From assembly GCA_028671895.1 (NCBI GenBank), contig CM053810.1, forward strand, positions 66,341,501 through 66,405,500: a stretch of 64,000 bases of DNA, given 5' to 3'. A program made the position numbers and the translations under genes. Each line of letters begins with the position of its first letter. The first letter of the stretch is position 1. The notes under the pieces are model-generated. The model was not told the DNA's origin. It did not search any database and saw only the letters and a program-made list of their open reading frames with translations. Positions 25,694 to 36,546 of the stretch are shown here, piece after piece. This DNA is from Oenanthe sinensis (Eukaryota > Streptophyta > Magnoliopsida > Apiales > Apiaceae).

Positions 25694-28446
25694 TGTATCA
25701 CTCTCTTTAATATTGAGGTGTAAAAGAGTGAGGGGTGAAGAGTGTGGGGGAGATGACACTCCCGCTGTTTACGCACTTCCGGTTACATATATCATGTGTA
25801 GAGATATATATACATACACTCCGCCTATACAGAATACACTATACAGTGCAGTACTCATTTTCTTCTATTAATTAATATATTTATTCATGCATGTATAAAC
25901 AGTTGTGTGCATCCTAAATATTCTTAATATAAAACATGTTATCATGTTATCACATGTTTTGAATCATGATATTTGATAAATAAAATAAATTAAATTAAAA
26001 TTAAAAGTAATATAAACTAATAAATAATAATATATTTTTAAATTTAGAAAATTATATTTAATTAATTTTTAATACCTGAGAACTATTGTTAACTATTTTT
26101 ATAATTAAAAGTCATTTATATTTCTAAAAAAATATTATTACACATGTTGAATTGTCAAAGCACAAGTTAAATATTAATATGTACTAATATATTTGACTCA
26201 ATAAAGAACCTGTCTATGAAAAAGCGTGATGTAAAAATTATTGTAATTGTTATGTATCGTTTATTTTTTTACTATTAATTTAGCGTTTAAATATCATTAG
26301 CAATATTGTAATATCTATTATTTCTTGATGCAATGTTTAAATTATATATATTATAAAATTATTTATAATTTACAATTAATATTACTACTGAAAATCTAAT
26401 AACATAAATTTTTTTATTCAAATGAATAATTATATTATAATATTACTAACAAATACCTGTATATTATATCTCATATATCATAATATCTATTAAATTTTAT
26501 ATAAAATAAACATATAGAAATCTTATAAAAAAATATATTTAAAACTATTATGTATAATCTTAAATATATTAAATATATGTTTGATATATTAAAAAATCAA
26601 GTTCATAATATTTTGAATCACAAAATTTTACGTATTTATATATTAATAATAATATTTATATTTAATTCGGTTGATGTAAAAATATATAATTTATATAAGT
26701 TAAAAATTAATATAATTATAATATATTAAGACTTTTAAAAATTATAAAAATATTAGTAATTTAAAAATAAATAATTTAATTAATAAAATAAAATATCAGT
26801 GCATCGCAAGGTTAAAATCTATAATAATAATAATTCATATAACGTTCTATTATATAATTACATAAAGTAGTATTAAGTGAAAATTTTATTTTATTATAGT
26901 TTTTTGGATTATATTTAGATCAAAATTTAGTTAACTAAATTAACTATAATTTTTTATATTTAATAGGATTTGTTAATAATTTTTTAAAATGAATGTCAAA
27001 TTGTTAAGCGGTTTAATATTTTATACTTGATGGAAAATTATGTTTTGATAATTTTTTACCTTAAATTATGCCTAAATAATTTAATTTAATCAAAAATTCA
27101 AAAATCCTTCAATTACTATAATAAATTCTCATATAACAAAATATGAGATAGAGTTTTGAGTGACATATTAATAAATTCTCAAAATCATTTTCACTACGAC
27201 TTTTAGAATTTTATTTTATTCAAAATTTAAATAACTAATTAACTGCTCTAATTTTATATTTAATGAATTTTATTAAGCTTTTTAAGAAAATAATGTGCGG
27301 TTGGTGCATAATAAATATTTTATACTTGATAGAAAATATAAAGAATTAGTTTTTTTAATTTATTTCTTAAGAATATTTTTTTTCATAATTTAAATTTTCC
27401 TCCGATAATAATGATAAATTTTTATATAATTTATGTTTAATTTATTTGTTTAAATTTTAGAAATCAATGTAATTATAAAGTTAATACTTTTAATATAGTT
27501 TTAGCAATTTAATAAAATACTTATTTCAAGTAAACATTATTCAATAATTTAAATATATTTTGTACATTTTTTATTATAATATATTATTGTAATTTTTGAG
27601 TGATGTCTTTGAGGAAAACAGGACGACTATCTTTTTTAACAAAAGAAAACAAAGATAATCAATCCGTAATATCAAAGTATGGAATTATTTTAGAATTATA
27701 TATAAAACATTCATGTGTGTCTATATATAGACATATTATGTGTAGACATCAATTATATTATAAATTGTGTCTTAAACTTTAAAAGTCAAGTGATATAGTT
27801 ATTTATATATTTATAGTGTTTTTAGGGGATAGTATCCTAAATAATAAAGATGAATTCTAAAATTTTCACAAACTTTATTATTAAATTAATCTTTAACAGT
27901 ATAAATTTTAATATAATTTTTTATTTCAAATATTTTTAATTTAATTAAGACAATTTTTCAACGTATTAATCATTTTATTAAGCGTTTCAACATGTTCAAA
28001 TTTTCATTTTGTGAATCACATCCTAATGCTGCATTTTGTGAAGCGTTTCAACACAATAATCATTCCTCACATGATTATCAAAACAATCTTATTATGTAGT
28101 ATTAGATGTTTTGGAAATAAGAGTATTTTTTCAAGCATGTGGAATATTTTTACACAATTTGTTGCTTTTTAAAATTTATTAAAGAATTAAAGAATATTTT
28201 TAAGGATATTACTCACCGCGCGGGCACACGCCCTGGTCATTTCTTAAATTATGTAGTATGGATGACGGGACAAAGTAGCTGATTTCAATTGGTAATATTT
28301 ATATGAATAATAAAAGCCAAGAGGGGTTCTCAAATGCATCCTTCACCCAAGACTTATGATCAATGCTTGCATCTTTCATTACTATCAAGTTTTGCCATTA
28401 GTCTTGCAAAGGATCATAATGCAGATGCTATCGTAACATATAATAA
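25692..28446. other. Long, extremely AT-rich intergenic block
   Basis: From about 25850 to 28250 the DNA is almost pure A/T with few C or G. Stops are dense in all frames and no exon is seen. A GTGCATCGC word near 26800 is discussed under findings. This may be decayed transposon DNA. Confidence 0.5.
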
Positions 28447-28611
28447 CAGTATGTATTATCTAAACTGGAGACAGAGTTGTCCAGTTCCAGGCCCCAGTTT
28501 GTTAAGGTTCTTACAAACACTATTGATAAGTCATACCATGCTGCCATCAATTTAGGAACAGAAGTCTATGCTTCAAGGGCCACAATTACCATCACCATCT
28601 CAGGGTGTTAA
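28447..28611 (+). pseudogene. Coding-like relic, family unrecognised
   Basis: A 54-codon open stretch ends in TAA at 28609-28611. It lacks an ATG, its GC is higher than its surroundings, and its composition is protein-like (KLETELSSSRPQFVKVLT, then YHAAINLGTEVYASR). Sequence just upstream (28330-28446) also looks less random but is stop-ridden in this frame. It may be an exon or a dead fragment of a gene. I do not recognise it. Confidence 0.25.
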
Positions 28612-28849
28612 ATAACCAATTTCCAACAGCTAAGGCTGTCGCTTCCCTGATCTGGCATCCACGATCACATATACAGATAATAAAATTGATGAATAGATCA
28701 GATTAATATATAATAAGTTAAATAAGCTCAATAATCAAATATATCTAGCCGATCAATTTGTTTCAAACCTTGAGCCTGGGAGCTGAACTAAAGACAAGAA
28801 TATCATGAAGTGAAATCACATTTAGTTATTGTTACACAAGACCAATATC

Positions 28850-28975
28850 TTTTACTAAACCATCTGTATATGATGTATTCTCAAGTCCTAGGTTCGATTC
28901 TCACTTACCCGAAAATTATACAAGTATGGATACTAATAATATAAGCTTTATTCAAAAGTAAAAAAAACATGGCAA
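28850..28975 (+). mobile_element. Possible tRNA-derived SINE fragment
   Basis: A clear B-box-like AGGTTCGATTCTC (28890-28902) is followed about 60 bases later by an A-rich stretch (about 28959-28967). The A box is not convincing. Probably an old SINE fragment. Confidence 0.4.
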
Positions 28976-29679
28976 CCGATTAATCAATTAAGCTCATAAC
29001 TCAAATAAGGAGTTAGACACTGCTTTAGATTAAGCTGAAGTTTGCTTATTTATGAATTAAACAGTCGAAACATATATATTTATCAGAGCTACAAATGGTT
29101 GAAAATAGATCAAACTAGATTGGATCAAGCAGACAAATTGCAGCCCAAATACATCATAATTCACAGCCTTAAAATATCAGTTTGGTGGGATACAAAGTCC
29201 GACGGATATGCTACAAAATATATTTCGATATAATGGGAAGCCAAGAATTTCATTATATAACATTACTAATAAAAAAAAATTGTGCAACAAGGTTTTATTT
29301 GTTAGCATGTAAACATCCATTTTAGTAACAGTATAAACAAATCTACAACGTACACTTGTTAGGCACAAGACCCACTTTACTAATTTTGTATGAAGAAGAT
29401 TGCACAGTAGCTGAAACTAGCTAGATATGTGAAACTAATTAATCAGCAGGGCCTTTTTAGAAGACTAAATTTGCAATGATCCATGGCCCATGTACTACAT
29501 TAGATTGAGACAACTGGGACCTGAAAAATAATTTCTATGTTCTAATTATTTGTGATTAATGTCATTAAAAACTATTTTCTTTACACCTAATGCTACCCCT
29601 CTCTTTTTAAGCAACTCATTCTTTCCCTGAGAGACTGCGACAGAGAGACTGCAACAGAGAGAAACCACATAGTTAAGGC

Positions 29680-30303
29680 ATGTCTAACAGAAGAACAGGA
29701 GCCACTAGAATTACTGATGATGAACTTAAGGAACTTGTCCTGAAATTACAAGCATTGATACCAGAGTCTAGTTCAAGGTGCACTACAAGGGTAAGTTGCA
29801 GTTTTAATATCGACTTCCTTTTACTTGATACTGATTGAATATGCATGAAGACTGCTATATATATATATATATATATGTTAATTTACATTTCTACTAAGAA
29901 TTCGATTTCTGTTCTGTTATATGTAGCATGGGTTCAAGTACTGTTACTATCCCACAATGAGAAATAGCTAATAATTATATTGGATATTTAAAATATAAAG
30001 GTTTGCATCTAGTACCAAAACATTAGTGTTTTCATTTTATCAGCAGAAGTAAAGTACGTACTCATAGAGCGAATGTCAGGCAGTATACAAGTCATGTGCA
30101 TTAACACCGATATATGTAAATTCTAAAGTTCATGTAATGTATGAGACCAGGTATCATCATCAAAGATTCTCAAAGAGACATGCAATTACATCAACAAGTT
30201 GCACAAAGAGATGGATGATTTAAGCACCAGAATTTCTCATTTACTGGACTCCATGGATAGTAACAGTGTGGATGTGGAGACTCTCCGAAGCCTTTTGCAA
30301 TGA
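29680..30303 (+). CDS. PRE: PRE-type atypical HLH protein (non-DNA-binding)
   Basis: Two exons, 29680-29790 and 30151-30303, splice at AGG|GTAAG and CAG|GTA to an 87-aa protein. It begins MSNRRTGATRITDDELKEL; helix 1 (LKELVLKLQALIP) and helix 2 (SSKILKETCNYINKLHKEM) flank a short loop, and the protein ends LRSLLQ. The basic DNA-contact region of a true bHLH is absent. This is the size, exon structure and sequence pattern of PACLOBUTRAZOL RESISTANCE/ILI/ATBS1 proteins, which dimerise with bHLH partners such as IBH1 and free growth-promoting bHLHs to drive cell elongation downstream of brassinosteroid, gibberellin and light signals. Which paralogue it is cannot be told. The intron carries a TA microsatellite at 29855-29876. 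It sits head-on to the PMEI-like cluster, about 390 bp away. Confidence 0.92.
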
Positions 30304-30689
30304 TACAGCCTTTTTTAGCACTTGGCTAGATTCGACTGTACTTGAAATAAACTCCTTGTCTCCTTAAGAAGCAGAGAACTCTATATATCCAGTGTAAAAT
30401 GATATGCGGATACTTGATCACTATAAAAATGATGTCTCCCCTGGCTAGTTTTGTTGGATTTATAATAGACAAACATGATACGACTGGCATAATTTCATCC
30501 TAGCTTCGAGAAATAAAAAATTATCTTACAATGAAGAAATATATATATATATAGTACGGCAAATTTATACGTTCAGAAACATACATGTAAAAAAATTGTA
30601 AATATTCAAATAATAACACACCTACACGTCTCGGACCCAGCTTATAATAGTATGTAACACAACTACACAAGCCATAATGTGAAACCTCG

Positions 30690-31256
30690 TTAATACAGAT
30701 AACGACTAATTAGCATTTCAACAGGTTGTATTTTGGCAAGTATTGCTAAGCTGTCACTCATGCATTGTTTGGATAACTGTACTTTGATTCTAACCTCATC
30801 ATAAACCGTTGATCCCATCTCTTCAAGTCCATCCAAACACGTCTCTTGATCCGTCATCGCACCGCTTATCCACGCATTCAGCTCCCTTATCTTAGCTCTA
30901 GTAAACACTACCACTTCTCCTGCTGCTCCCACTGCCAACGAGTTGATCGATTTGCTTATCTGACTCACCGCGTCATCGAACAGAATCTCACAATCATACA
31001 GTGCCGACACGGTCCGCGTGTCGGTTGACTCGGTGATTAGGGTTTGAGGAAGTGAAGAGATGTTTTTGAGTTGGGCGAGGGAGATGTAAAGAGATGTGCT
31101 GAAGAGGAGTGTGGGGTCAGGCTTTGGTTGAGTTGATTTGGTGGAGGAGGTTTTGTTGGTAGTGGAGAAGTAAGTTAAGGCGGCGACGGTGAGTAGGGTG
31201 AAGAGGATGAGGAGAGAGATGGCGGTGGTTTCCCGACGGTCATAATTCACGCCCAT
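30690..31256 (-). CDS. PMEI-like protein, short divergent member
   Basis: A 188-aa protein with an N-terminal hydrophobic segment at about residues 13-31 (AISLLILFTLLTVAALTYF) and a pectin-methylesterase-inhibitor-like helical domain. The second Cys pair typical of PMEI domains is present (ALYDCEILFDDAV and QETCLDGLEEMGS). The first pair, usually near the domain start in the AIC...LC pattern, is missing: the sequence passes directly from PDPTLLFSTSLYI to the helices. No catalytic pectinesterase domain follows. It lacks the C-terminal hydrophobic tail of its neighbours and ends at MLISRYLY. It may be a functional secreted or membrane-anchored inhibitor or a degenerate copy; loss of the first disulfide argues for altered folding. 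Confidence 0.75.
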   Translation of the reverse strand: MGVNYDRRETTAISLLILFTLLTVAALTYFSTTNKTSSTKSTQPKPDPTLLFSTSLYISLAQLKNISSLPQTLITESTDTRTVSALYDCEILFDDAVSQISKSINSLAVGAAGEVVVFTRAKIRELNAWISGAMTDQETCLDGLEEMGSTVYDEVRIKVQLSKQCMSDSLAILAKIQPVEMLISRYLY

Positions 31257-31849
31257 TTAATACCCAGGGAGTTGCTCTGTGGAGCAATGTTTGTGAGTGT
31301 ACAATTTGAATGTAATAAATAAGTATATCTATGTAGTTAGATCTCGAACAATATCCTAAACTATTATCCCGTTATCCCATTTTATTCTTAACATTTAAAA
31401 TAAAAACAATCATGCAATTGACTTTTCATAAGGGTAATGTTACCCATCCTAAAATATTTTCTGTGTCAGTGTTAACATTGGAAAATGATTTTTTTTAATT
31501 TGTATGTTATTGTGAGATAATTAGTTATAATTAAATAAATATTATTTAGAAATTTTTTTTAAAAAATAATTTGAGTATGCATATAGAAGACCCTTCTTTT
31601 CTATAATTTATACAATTAAATAACCTCTTCTATTTAAAAAATTTGTACTCAATTTTGATTTTTCTAAATATTTTAATATTTTTCTTTCAAAATATATATG
31701 TAAGATATTCGTATGTAGTAGAGTCGAACTCTAGTTAATTAACCGGACAACATGCTGGATATCAAAATATATGTCTTGTAATACATTAATTTCATTACAG
31801 AGGGGAAAGTAGAGAACTAATCCGAGAGTAATGCAACATATACAGTTTG

Positions 31850-32698
31850 TTATATACTCAGTTTTAACACTCTAACAATTAACACAATTAAGAATACATA
31901 CTGCGGAGTATAAATTATGATTAACTGAACGCCCAACCAGTCGAAATATTGCTCATAATATTGGCTCAAGTAATCATAGTAATAAGTAAAACCAGAGGAC
32001 GGGGACAGGGAGACGGAGCGCCCATATAAATGATCCAAAATAGTATCTATGTTTAACAATATAGCTCTGCTGTTGAACATGTATTTTCTCGCATCTTGCA
32101 CATTCGATCTAATTTCATCAATCATCGAAGATCCAGTCCCTTCCAATCTGTCCAAACAGACCTGCTGATAAGTCTTCATCCTGTTAAATGCTTCCACATA
32201 TTCGTAGACTTCGAGTCCCGTAAAAAAGTAAAGATTCTTGGATGAAGCCACTGAATCGTTAAGTCCACTCAATTCCTTGTTCAACAAGGCACGACACTCG
32301 TGCAAGTCTGGGTGGTCGTCGGGGTTGGAGATATTAGCGAGACTGATGAGTTGGTAGACACAGAGTTGAAATGATTTAAAGATGATGTTTGCCGGGAAGA
32401 GATGATTATCGAATTTATTACCTGAAGTATTGGCCGAGATGGAGGATGACAGGGAGGAGATGCAGAGGTGTTTGTATGGTGCGAAAGAACAGATGGCTTG
32501 GATGGACTTGGAGGGTCTGGGGTCATGTTTGTAACTACTCTGGATAGTTATGACAGTAATAACGGTGATCACTCCGGCGATTGATAGTATGAGTATGAAT
32601 ATTGAAGTGAGGATGTAGGGCTTTTTAGTGTTCTTTGGCAATGCGGATGAGGATTGGTTTTCTATGAGGTTTATTTCGGTTGAAGAACAAGAATCCAT
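31850..32698 (-). CDS. Membrane-anchored PMEI-like protein with two hydrophobic ends
   Basis: A 282-aa intronless gene. The N-terminus is cytosol-like (MDSCSSTEINLIENQ), with a membrane segment at about residues 29-52 (ILTSIFILILSIAGVITVI). A PMEI domain then has both conserved Cys pairs: AICSFAPYKHLCISSLSSS, and LHECRALLNKEL with YQQVCLDRLEGTGSS. A low-complexity Tyr/Ser stretch precedes a second hydrophobic segment at about 255-276 (YVFLIVLIVRVLKL) at the extreme C-terminus. Normal PMEIs have a cleaved signal peptide and no tail; type I pro-PMEs have the N-terminal anchor but continue into a ~300-aa catalytic domain, absent here. PMEI domains bind and inhibit pectin methylesterases in the apoplast; activity of this protein is inferred only. 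Confidence 0.82.
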   Translation of the reverse strand: MDSCSSTEINLIENQSSSALPKNTKKPYILTSIFILILSIAGVITVITVITIQSSYKHDPRPSKSIQAICSFAPYKHLCISSLSSSISANTSGNKFDNHLFPANIIFKSFQLCVYQLISLANISNPDDHPDLHECRALLNKELSGLNDSVASSKNLYFFTGLEVYEYVEAFNRMKTYQQVCLDRLEGTGSSMIDEIRSNVQDARKYMFNSRAILLNIDTILDHLYGRSVSLSPSSGFTYYYDYLSQYYEQYFDWLGVQLIIIYTPQYVFLIVLIVRVLKLSI

Positions 32699-33678
32699 AT
32701 TTTCTAATGTAGTAAAATCAGAAGCATGAGAACATTTATCTTGTTTCTAATCCACGACTTGGTTCAAGTCAACGGATGTAAATGTTGGGTGATCATATAT
32801 AATTGATCATGAGAAGTTTCCTTACTCTGATCACATGTCCTTGAGACCTTGACTATTCTTTTCTAGCTAGTAACAACTTGCGGGTCATGTACCATCTATT
32901 ATAATTTGTTATAAACTAGATTATATGTCCGTGCTATGCATACGGATAGCAGGGTATTTTATAATTTATATATTAATAGATATATGATTTTAAACATAAT
33001 AAATTAATATAAATACAAATTGAACCAATAAAATAATTGTAAAATAAAAAATATACTTTTATTGAATATGAAATAACAAAAATTATATTATTTATTAATT
33101 AATACTAAAAATAAATGAATCTGTGTTATTATTAAAAATTAAATCTTTAGCCTCATATATTATATCTATTTTTTGACTGAATATTAAATCTAAGTTTATA
33201 ATGAATTCTTACGTTTATTTTTAAAACCTTATTACATAAATCACACACTCATTATCATCTCTTATCGTATATTTATTTATTATATATATATATATTATTT
33301 CATATTTAATTTTTATTTAGGATTTCTACATATTTAATTTTAAATACTGTATATCTTAAATTTTATTTAAAATAACTTTCTTTCAAACTAATTATAATAT
33401 TGTGCGTTAATAATTTACTCATATCATAAATAACAGGTCAAATCACAAACTTGCTAGAAAATCGGTAAAGGGTTCATGTTTCTCGACAAAATCAAATCAA
33501 AACTCGGCCCTATTTTCGGTTCCTACATGAAACTAAACCTAATGAATTGTATATGAGTTCTGTGATTTTTCAACTAATCTATATCATTATTCGATTAATT
33601 TAAATATAATATATTATAACTCATGCTACACACACATTATTTTAAAAAATTATTTAATAAAAAATATCATATATAATA

Positions 33679-33912
33679 CTTTCTTAGTCCCAAATTATGT
33701 TTCTCTTTGACTTTTTTCACACATTTCAATACTTCCGGTAGAGGTACTTGTAAATAATATTTTTTAAATTTTTTTATTTTATATAAAAATATAAAGTTTA
33801 AATTTTTATACAAAATGAAAAAATTTAAAAAATATTATTTATAAATACATCTACCAAGCACATTGAAATACGTGCAAAAAAAAGTGACTCGCATAAAATG
33901 GGACGGAGGGAG
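33679..33912. mobile_element. Stowaway-type MITE
   Basis: The right end reads AAAATGGGACGGAGGGAG followed by TA; the left end is TA then CTTTCTTAGTCCCAAATTATG, a partly decayed copy of the CTCCCTCCGTCCC terminal repeat. Length 234 bp with an A/T-rich palindromic middle, no coding capacity. Typical of Tc1-mariner-related Stowaway elements with TA target duplication. Confidence 0.8.
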
Positions 33913-33970
33913 TAATAATGATAATGTGAAATTAAGTAAATTAAATAATTTTATATTTAAGATTAAATAA

Positions 33971-34022
33971 TACAATTTTAAGAAAATTAATATCAGTACA
34001 ATTTTAAGAAAATTAATATCAG
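33971..34022. repeat. Perfect 26-bp tandem duplication
   Basis: The unit TACAATTTTAAGAAAATTAA + TATCAG occurs twice without mismatch (33971-33996 and 33997-34022), so the duplication is recent. Confidence 0.9.
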
Positions 34023-34706
34023 TACAATAAAGTATTATTTTTATGCATTATAATAAATGAATTTAAAAATTAATTTAGTTTAATATTATATTGTATATGT
34101 TATGTGGTAACGTAATAATGTGCATTAATGAGCTTACCAAAAGTGAAAACTTAATTCAAATATTTATTAATGAGCTTAACATAAATATTACTAATTATAA
34201 TAATGATATTTAAAATTTATATACACATTTTTTATAATTAAAAATGAGTCAAATAAGAATATGTATCTTATACAAACTTAAATATGGATACATAACTTAA
34301 AATTGGATAGTCCATGGATCTCTGAGTAAATATGAATACCGAACATGAGGTATGAGTTATGCATCAATTTATAATATATAGACATAGATATAGGTATATT
34401 ACATATGAGAATTGGTTCATGATGAATAATTGTCATAATCGTAATTATTTATCAGTTTTTTATAGCAAATATAGTGACGTATCTCTTTATATTCATATAA
34501 ATTATAGAAAATATGTAGAGTATACATAGATTAGTCCCAAAAACCAATTTTACCTGAGGTCACATGAATCTCAGGATCGTCCTAGATAGTCTGATAATTC
34601 ATACAACATCTTTATTACGGACAACTTATCCGACCTCCGATCGAGTATGTTACTACTTACCGCAGGAAGAAAGAGATACAATGTATGTAGCTTCTCTTAC
34701 AAATTA

Positions 34707-35550
34707 TTATGGTTTTAACATGAAAATAAAAAGCAAAATCAAGAATACATACACTGGAACAAAGATAATCATATACTCATAGCTCAACCCATGAAAATAG
34801 TAACTATCATAATCATCAGTACCAGATGATGTGTAGCCAAATATATTATCCAAAATGGAATCTATGTTGAGCAAAATAGCTCTGGTGTTGATCATGTATC
34901 TTCTCGTCTCCTGCACGTTCATCCGAAACTCATTGATCACCGTTGATCCCAGCACTACTCTCCTCCAATCTATCCAAACAGGCTTGCTGATATGACTCCA
35001 TCCTTCTAAATACCAATATGTATTCGCCGCCAGTATTCGCCGACTTCAATTTTTGAAAAATAGTAAAGATATCTACCATAAGACACTGAGTAGTTGAGTC
35101 CACTCAATTCCTTGTTCAATAATACTTGGCACTCGAGCAACACTGACTCTGGAATGTCGTTTGGTTGGAGATGTTATGGAGCGATGCGAGTTGGTTCAGT
35201 TGCATGACACCGACTTGGAAAGAGAGGAAGATTATGTTTTCTGGCTGGAGAAAAGAATCCAACTCAGAGGTGTTGGTGGAGATGGAGGACAGTAGGGTGG
35301 AGTTGCAGAGGTCTTTGTACGGTGCAAAAGCACAGATGGCTTGGATGCATTTATAGGGCGTGGGTTCAACATATGTGCAAGTACTGTCTGGCCTGCTGGA
35401 CTGCCGGATAACTATAACCGTGGTTATGGTGAGTATTCCGGTGACTATAAGAGTGAGTATGAATATTAATGTGAGTATGCAGGGCTTTTGGGCGTTTCTC
35501 TTGGGGCAATATTCCTGTTGTTGGAGGAGGTTTGTTTTCATGGAATCCAT
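34707..35550 (-). pseudogene. Broken PMEI-like gene
   Basis: Same plan as its neighbours: MDSMKTNLLQQQEYC start, membrane segment (CILTLIFILTLIVTGILTI), AICAFAPYKDLC first Cys pair, then after the breaks the C-terminal part INEFRMNVQETRRYM and a hydrophobic tail (YVFLILLFIFMLK). At least three frame changes separate these parts. The first is near 35140, between NQTTFQS and the region reading LLECQVLLNKELSGL. The second coincides with a 13-bp tandem duplication at 35020-35041 (GTATTCGCC repeated at a 13-bp distance). The third is near 34950, in the codons after YQQACLDRLEE. Residues are otherwise well conserved, so inactivation is fairly recent. Genuine unless a sequencing or assembly error explains all three breaks. 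Confidence 0.85.
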
Positions 35551-35706
35551 ATTCTCTAATTAATTTGATTTACGGGATGTATCAGATTTTAATCAGTTGT
35601 TTCCGTTTTTTAGAGTCTTTTCCGCTCAATTTAGTGTTCCATTATTTGGAAACGCCTACTTGCAAATATTAAAACTCAAGAATACACATGTAGATTTTTG
35701 TTTTCA

Positions 35707-36546
35707 TCACCAGAGTTTCAACATCAAAATAAGTATACAGAGTAAGAATACATATTGTAAAAGAAAAACAATCATATAATCATATCCCACCCCATGAAAA
35801 AAGTAAGCATACGAGCGAATGGATTTATTTTCAACTTGTACCGGGCTGGAGGAGGAGCGATGTATCTTATCAATAATGGCATCGATATTTAACAAAACAG
35901 CTCTACAATTACTTAAGTATCTTCTCATTTTTCGCAGGTTCGATCTAATTTCATCATTCCCCGTTGATCCACTCTCCTGTAACTTACCTAAACAGGCTTG
36001 CTGATATGTCTCTATCCTCTTGAATCGATCCAAATATTCGTTGGCATGACGTCTAAACGAGTTGAGGTCATGAGATGAAGCCGCTGAGTTGTTGAGTGCA
36101 GTCATCTCCTTGTTTAACAAACCTTGGCACTCTCGCAACTCTGATATGTCGTTGAGTTTGGAGATACTAGTAAAACTGGCGAGTTGATTGACGCTGAGTT
36201 GGAACGAGTGGGAAATTATGTTTTCTGGATGGACAAGAGTATCAATATAGTTGTCACCCGACATATTGACGGAGGAGATGTAGGAGGACAGGGTGTTGCG
36301 GCACAACCGTTTGTATGGTGCGAAAGAACAAATGGCTGGGATGGGTTGGTTGGGTATGGGAGTGAGATTAATTATTTGAATGGGATCACTTAATTGATCC
36401 CGGAGATTTATAAAAGTTGTAATGAAGAGTATTCCAGCTATAACTAAAGAGAGAAAGATTACTAAAGACAGGATGGTGAGCCTCAGGGTGTTGTCCTTTG
36501 GAAATTCGGGTTGTTTTTCCGGGAGGCTTGTTTTGGTAGAATCCAT
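35707..36546 (-). CDS. Membrane-anchored PMEI-like protein with two hydrophobic ends
   Basis: A 279-aa intronless member of the tandem array. N-terminal membrane segment at about residues 23-46 (LTILSLVIFLSLVIAGILF), then the PMEI domain with AICSFAPYKRLCRNTLSS, LRECQGLLNKEMTAL and YQQACLGKLQESGST. A Ser-rich linker follows, then a hydrophobic C-terminus at about 258-277 (LLQYVFLLCILILMLKLW). All four structural cysteines are present, so the inhibitor fold could form. Compared with 31850-32698 the domain layout is the same and the segments around the cysteines are nearly identical, which marks a tandem duplication. Hydrophobic ends on both sides of the domain would place it between two membrane anchors; topology is inferred. 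Confidence 0.82.
   Translation of the reverse strand: MDSTKTSLPEKQPEFPKDNTLRLTILSLVIFLSLVIAGILFITTFINLRDQLSDPIQIINLTPIPNQPIPAICSFAPYKRLCRNTLSSYISSVNMSGDNYIDTLVHPENIISHSFQLSVNQLASFTSISKLNDISELRECQGLLNKEMTALNNSAASSHDLNSFRRHANEYLDRFKRIETYQQACLGKLQESGSTGNDEIRSNLRKMRRYLSNCRAVLLNIDAIIDKIHRSSSSPVQVENKSIRSYAYFFHGVGYDYMIVFLLQYVFLLCILILMLKLW

Larger units (their letters stand above)
32699..34563. other. AT-rich spacer inside the PMEI-like cluster
   Basis: The 32699-32880 part is the promoter side of the member at 31850-32698 and shares the words ATGAGAAGTTTCC and CTTGACTATTC-like text with the promoter of the member ending at 36546 (near 36677-36707). The remainder is AT-rich and holds a Stowaway MITE and a short perfect tandem duplication. 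No exon found. Confidence 0.5.
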
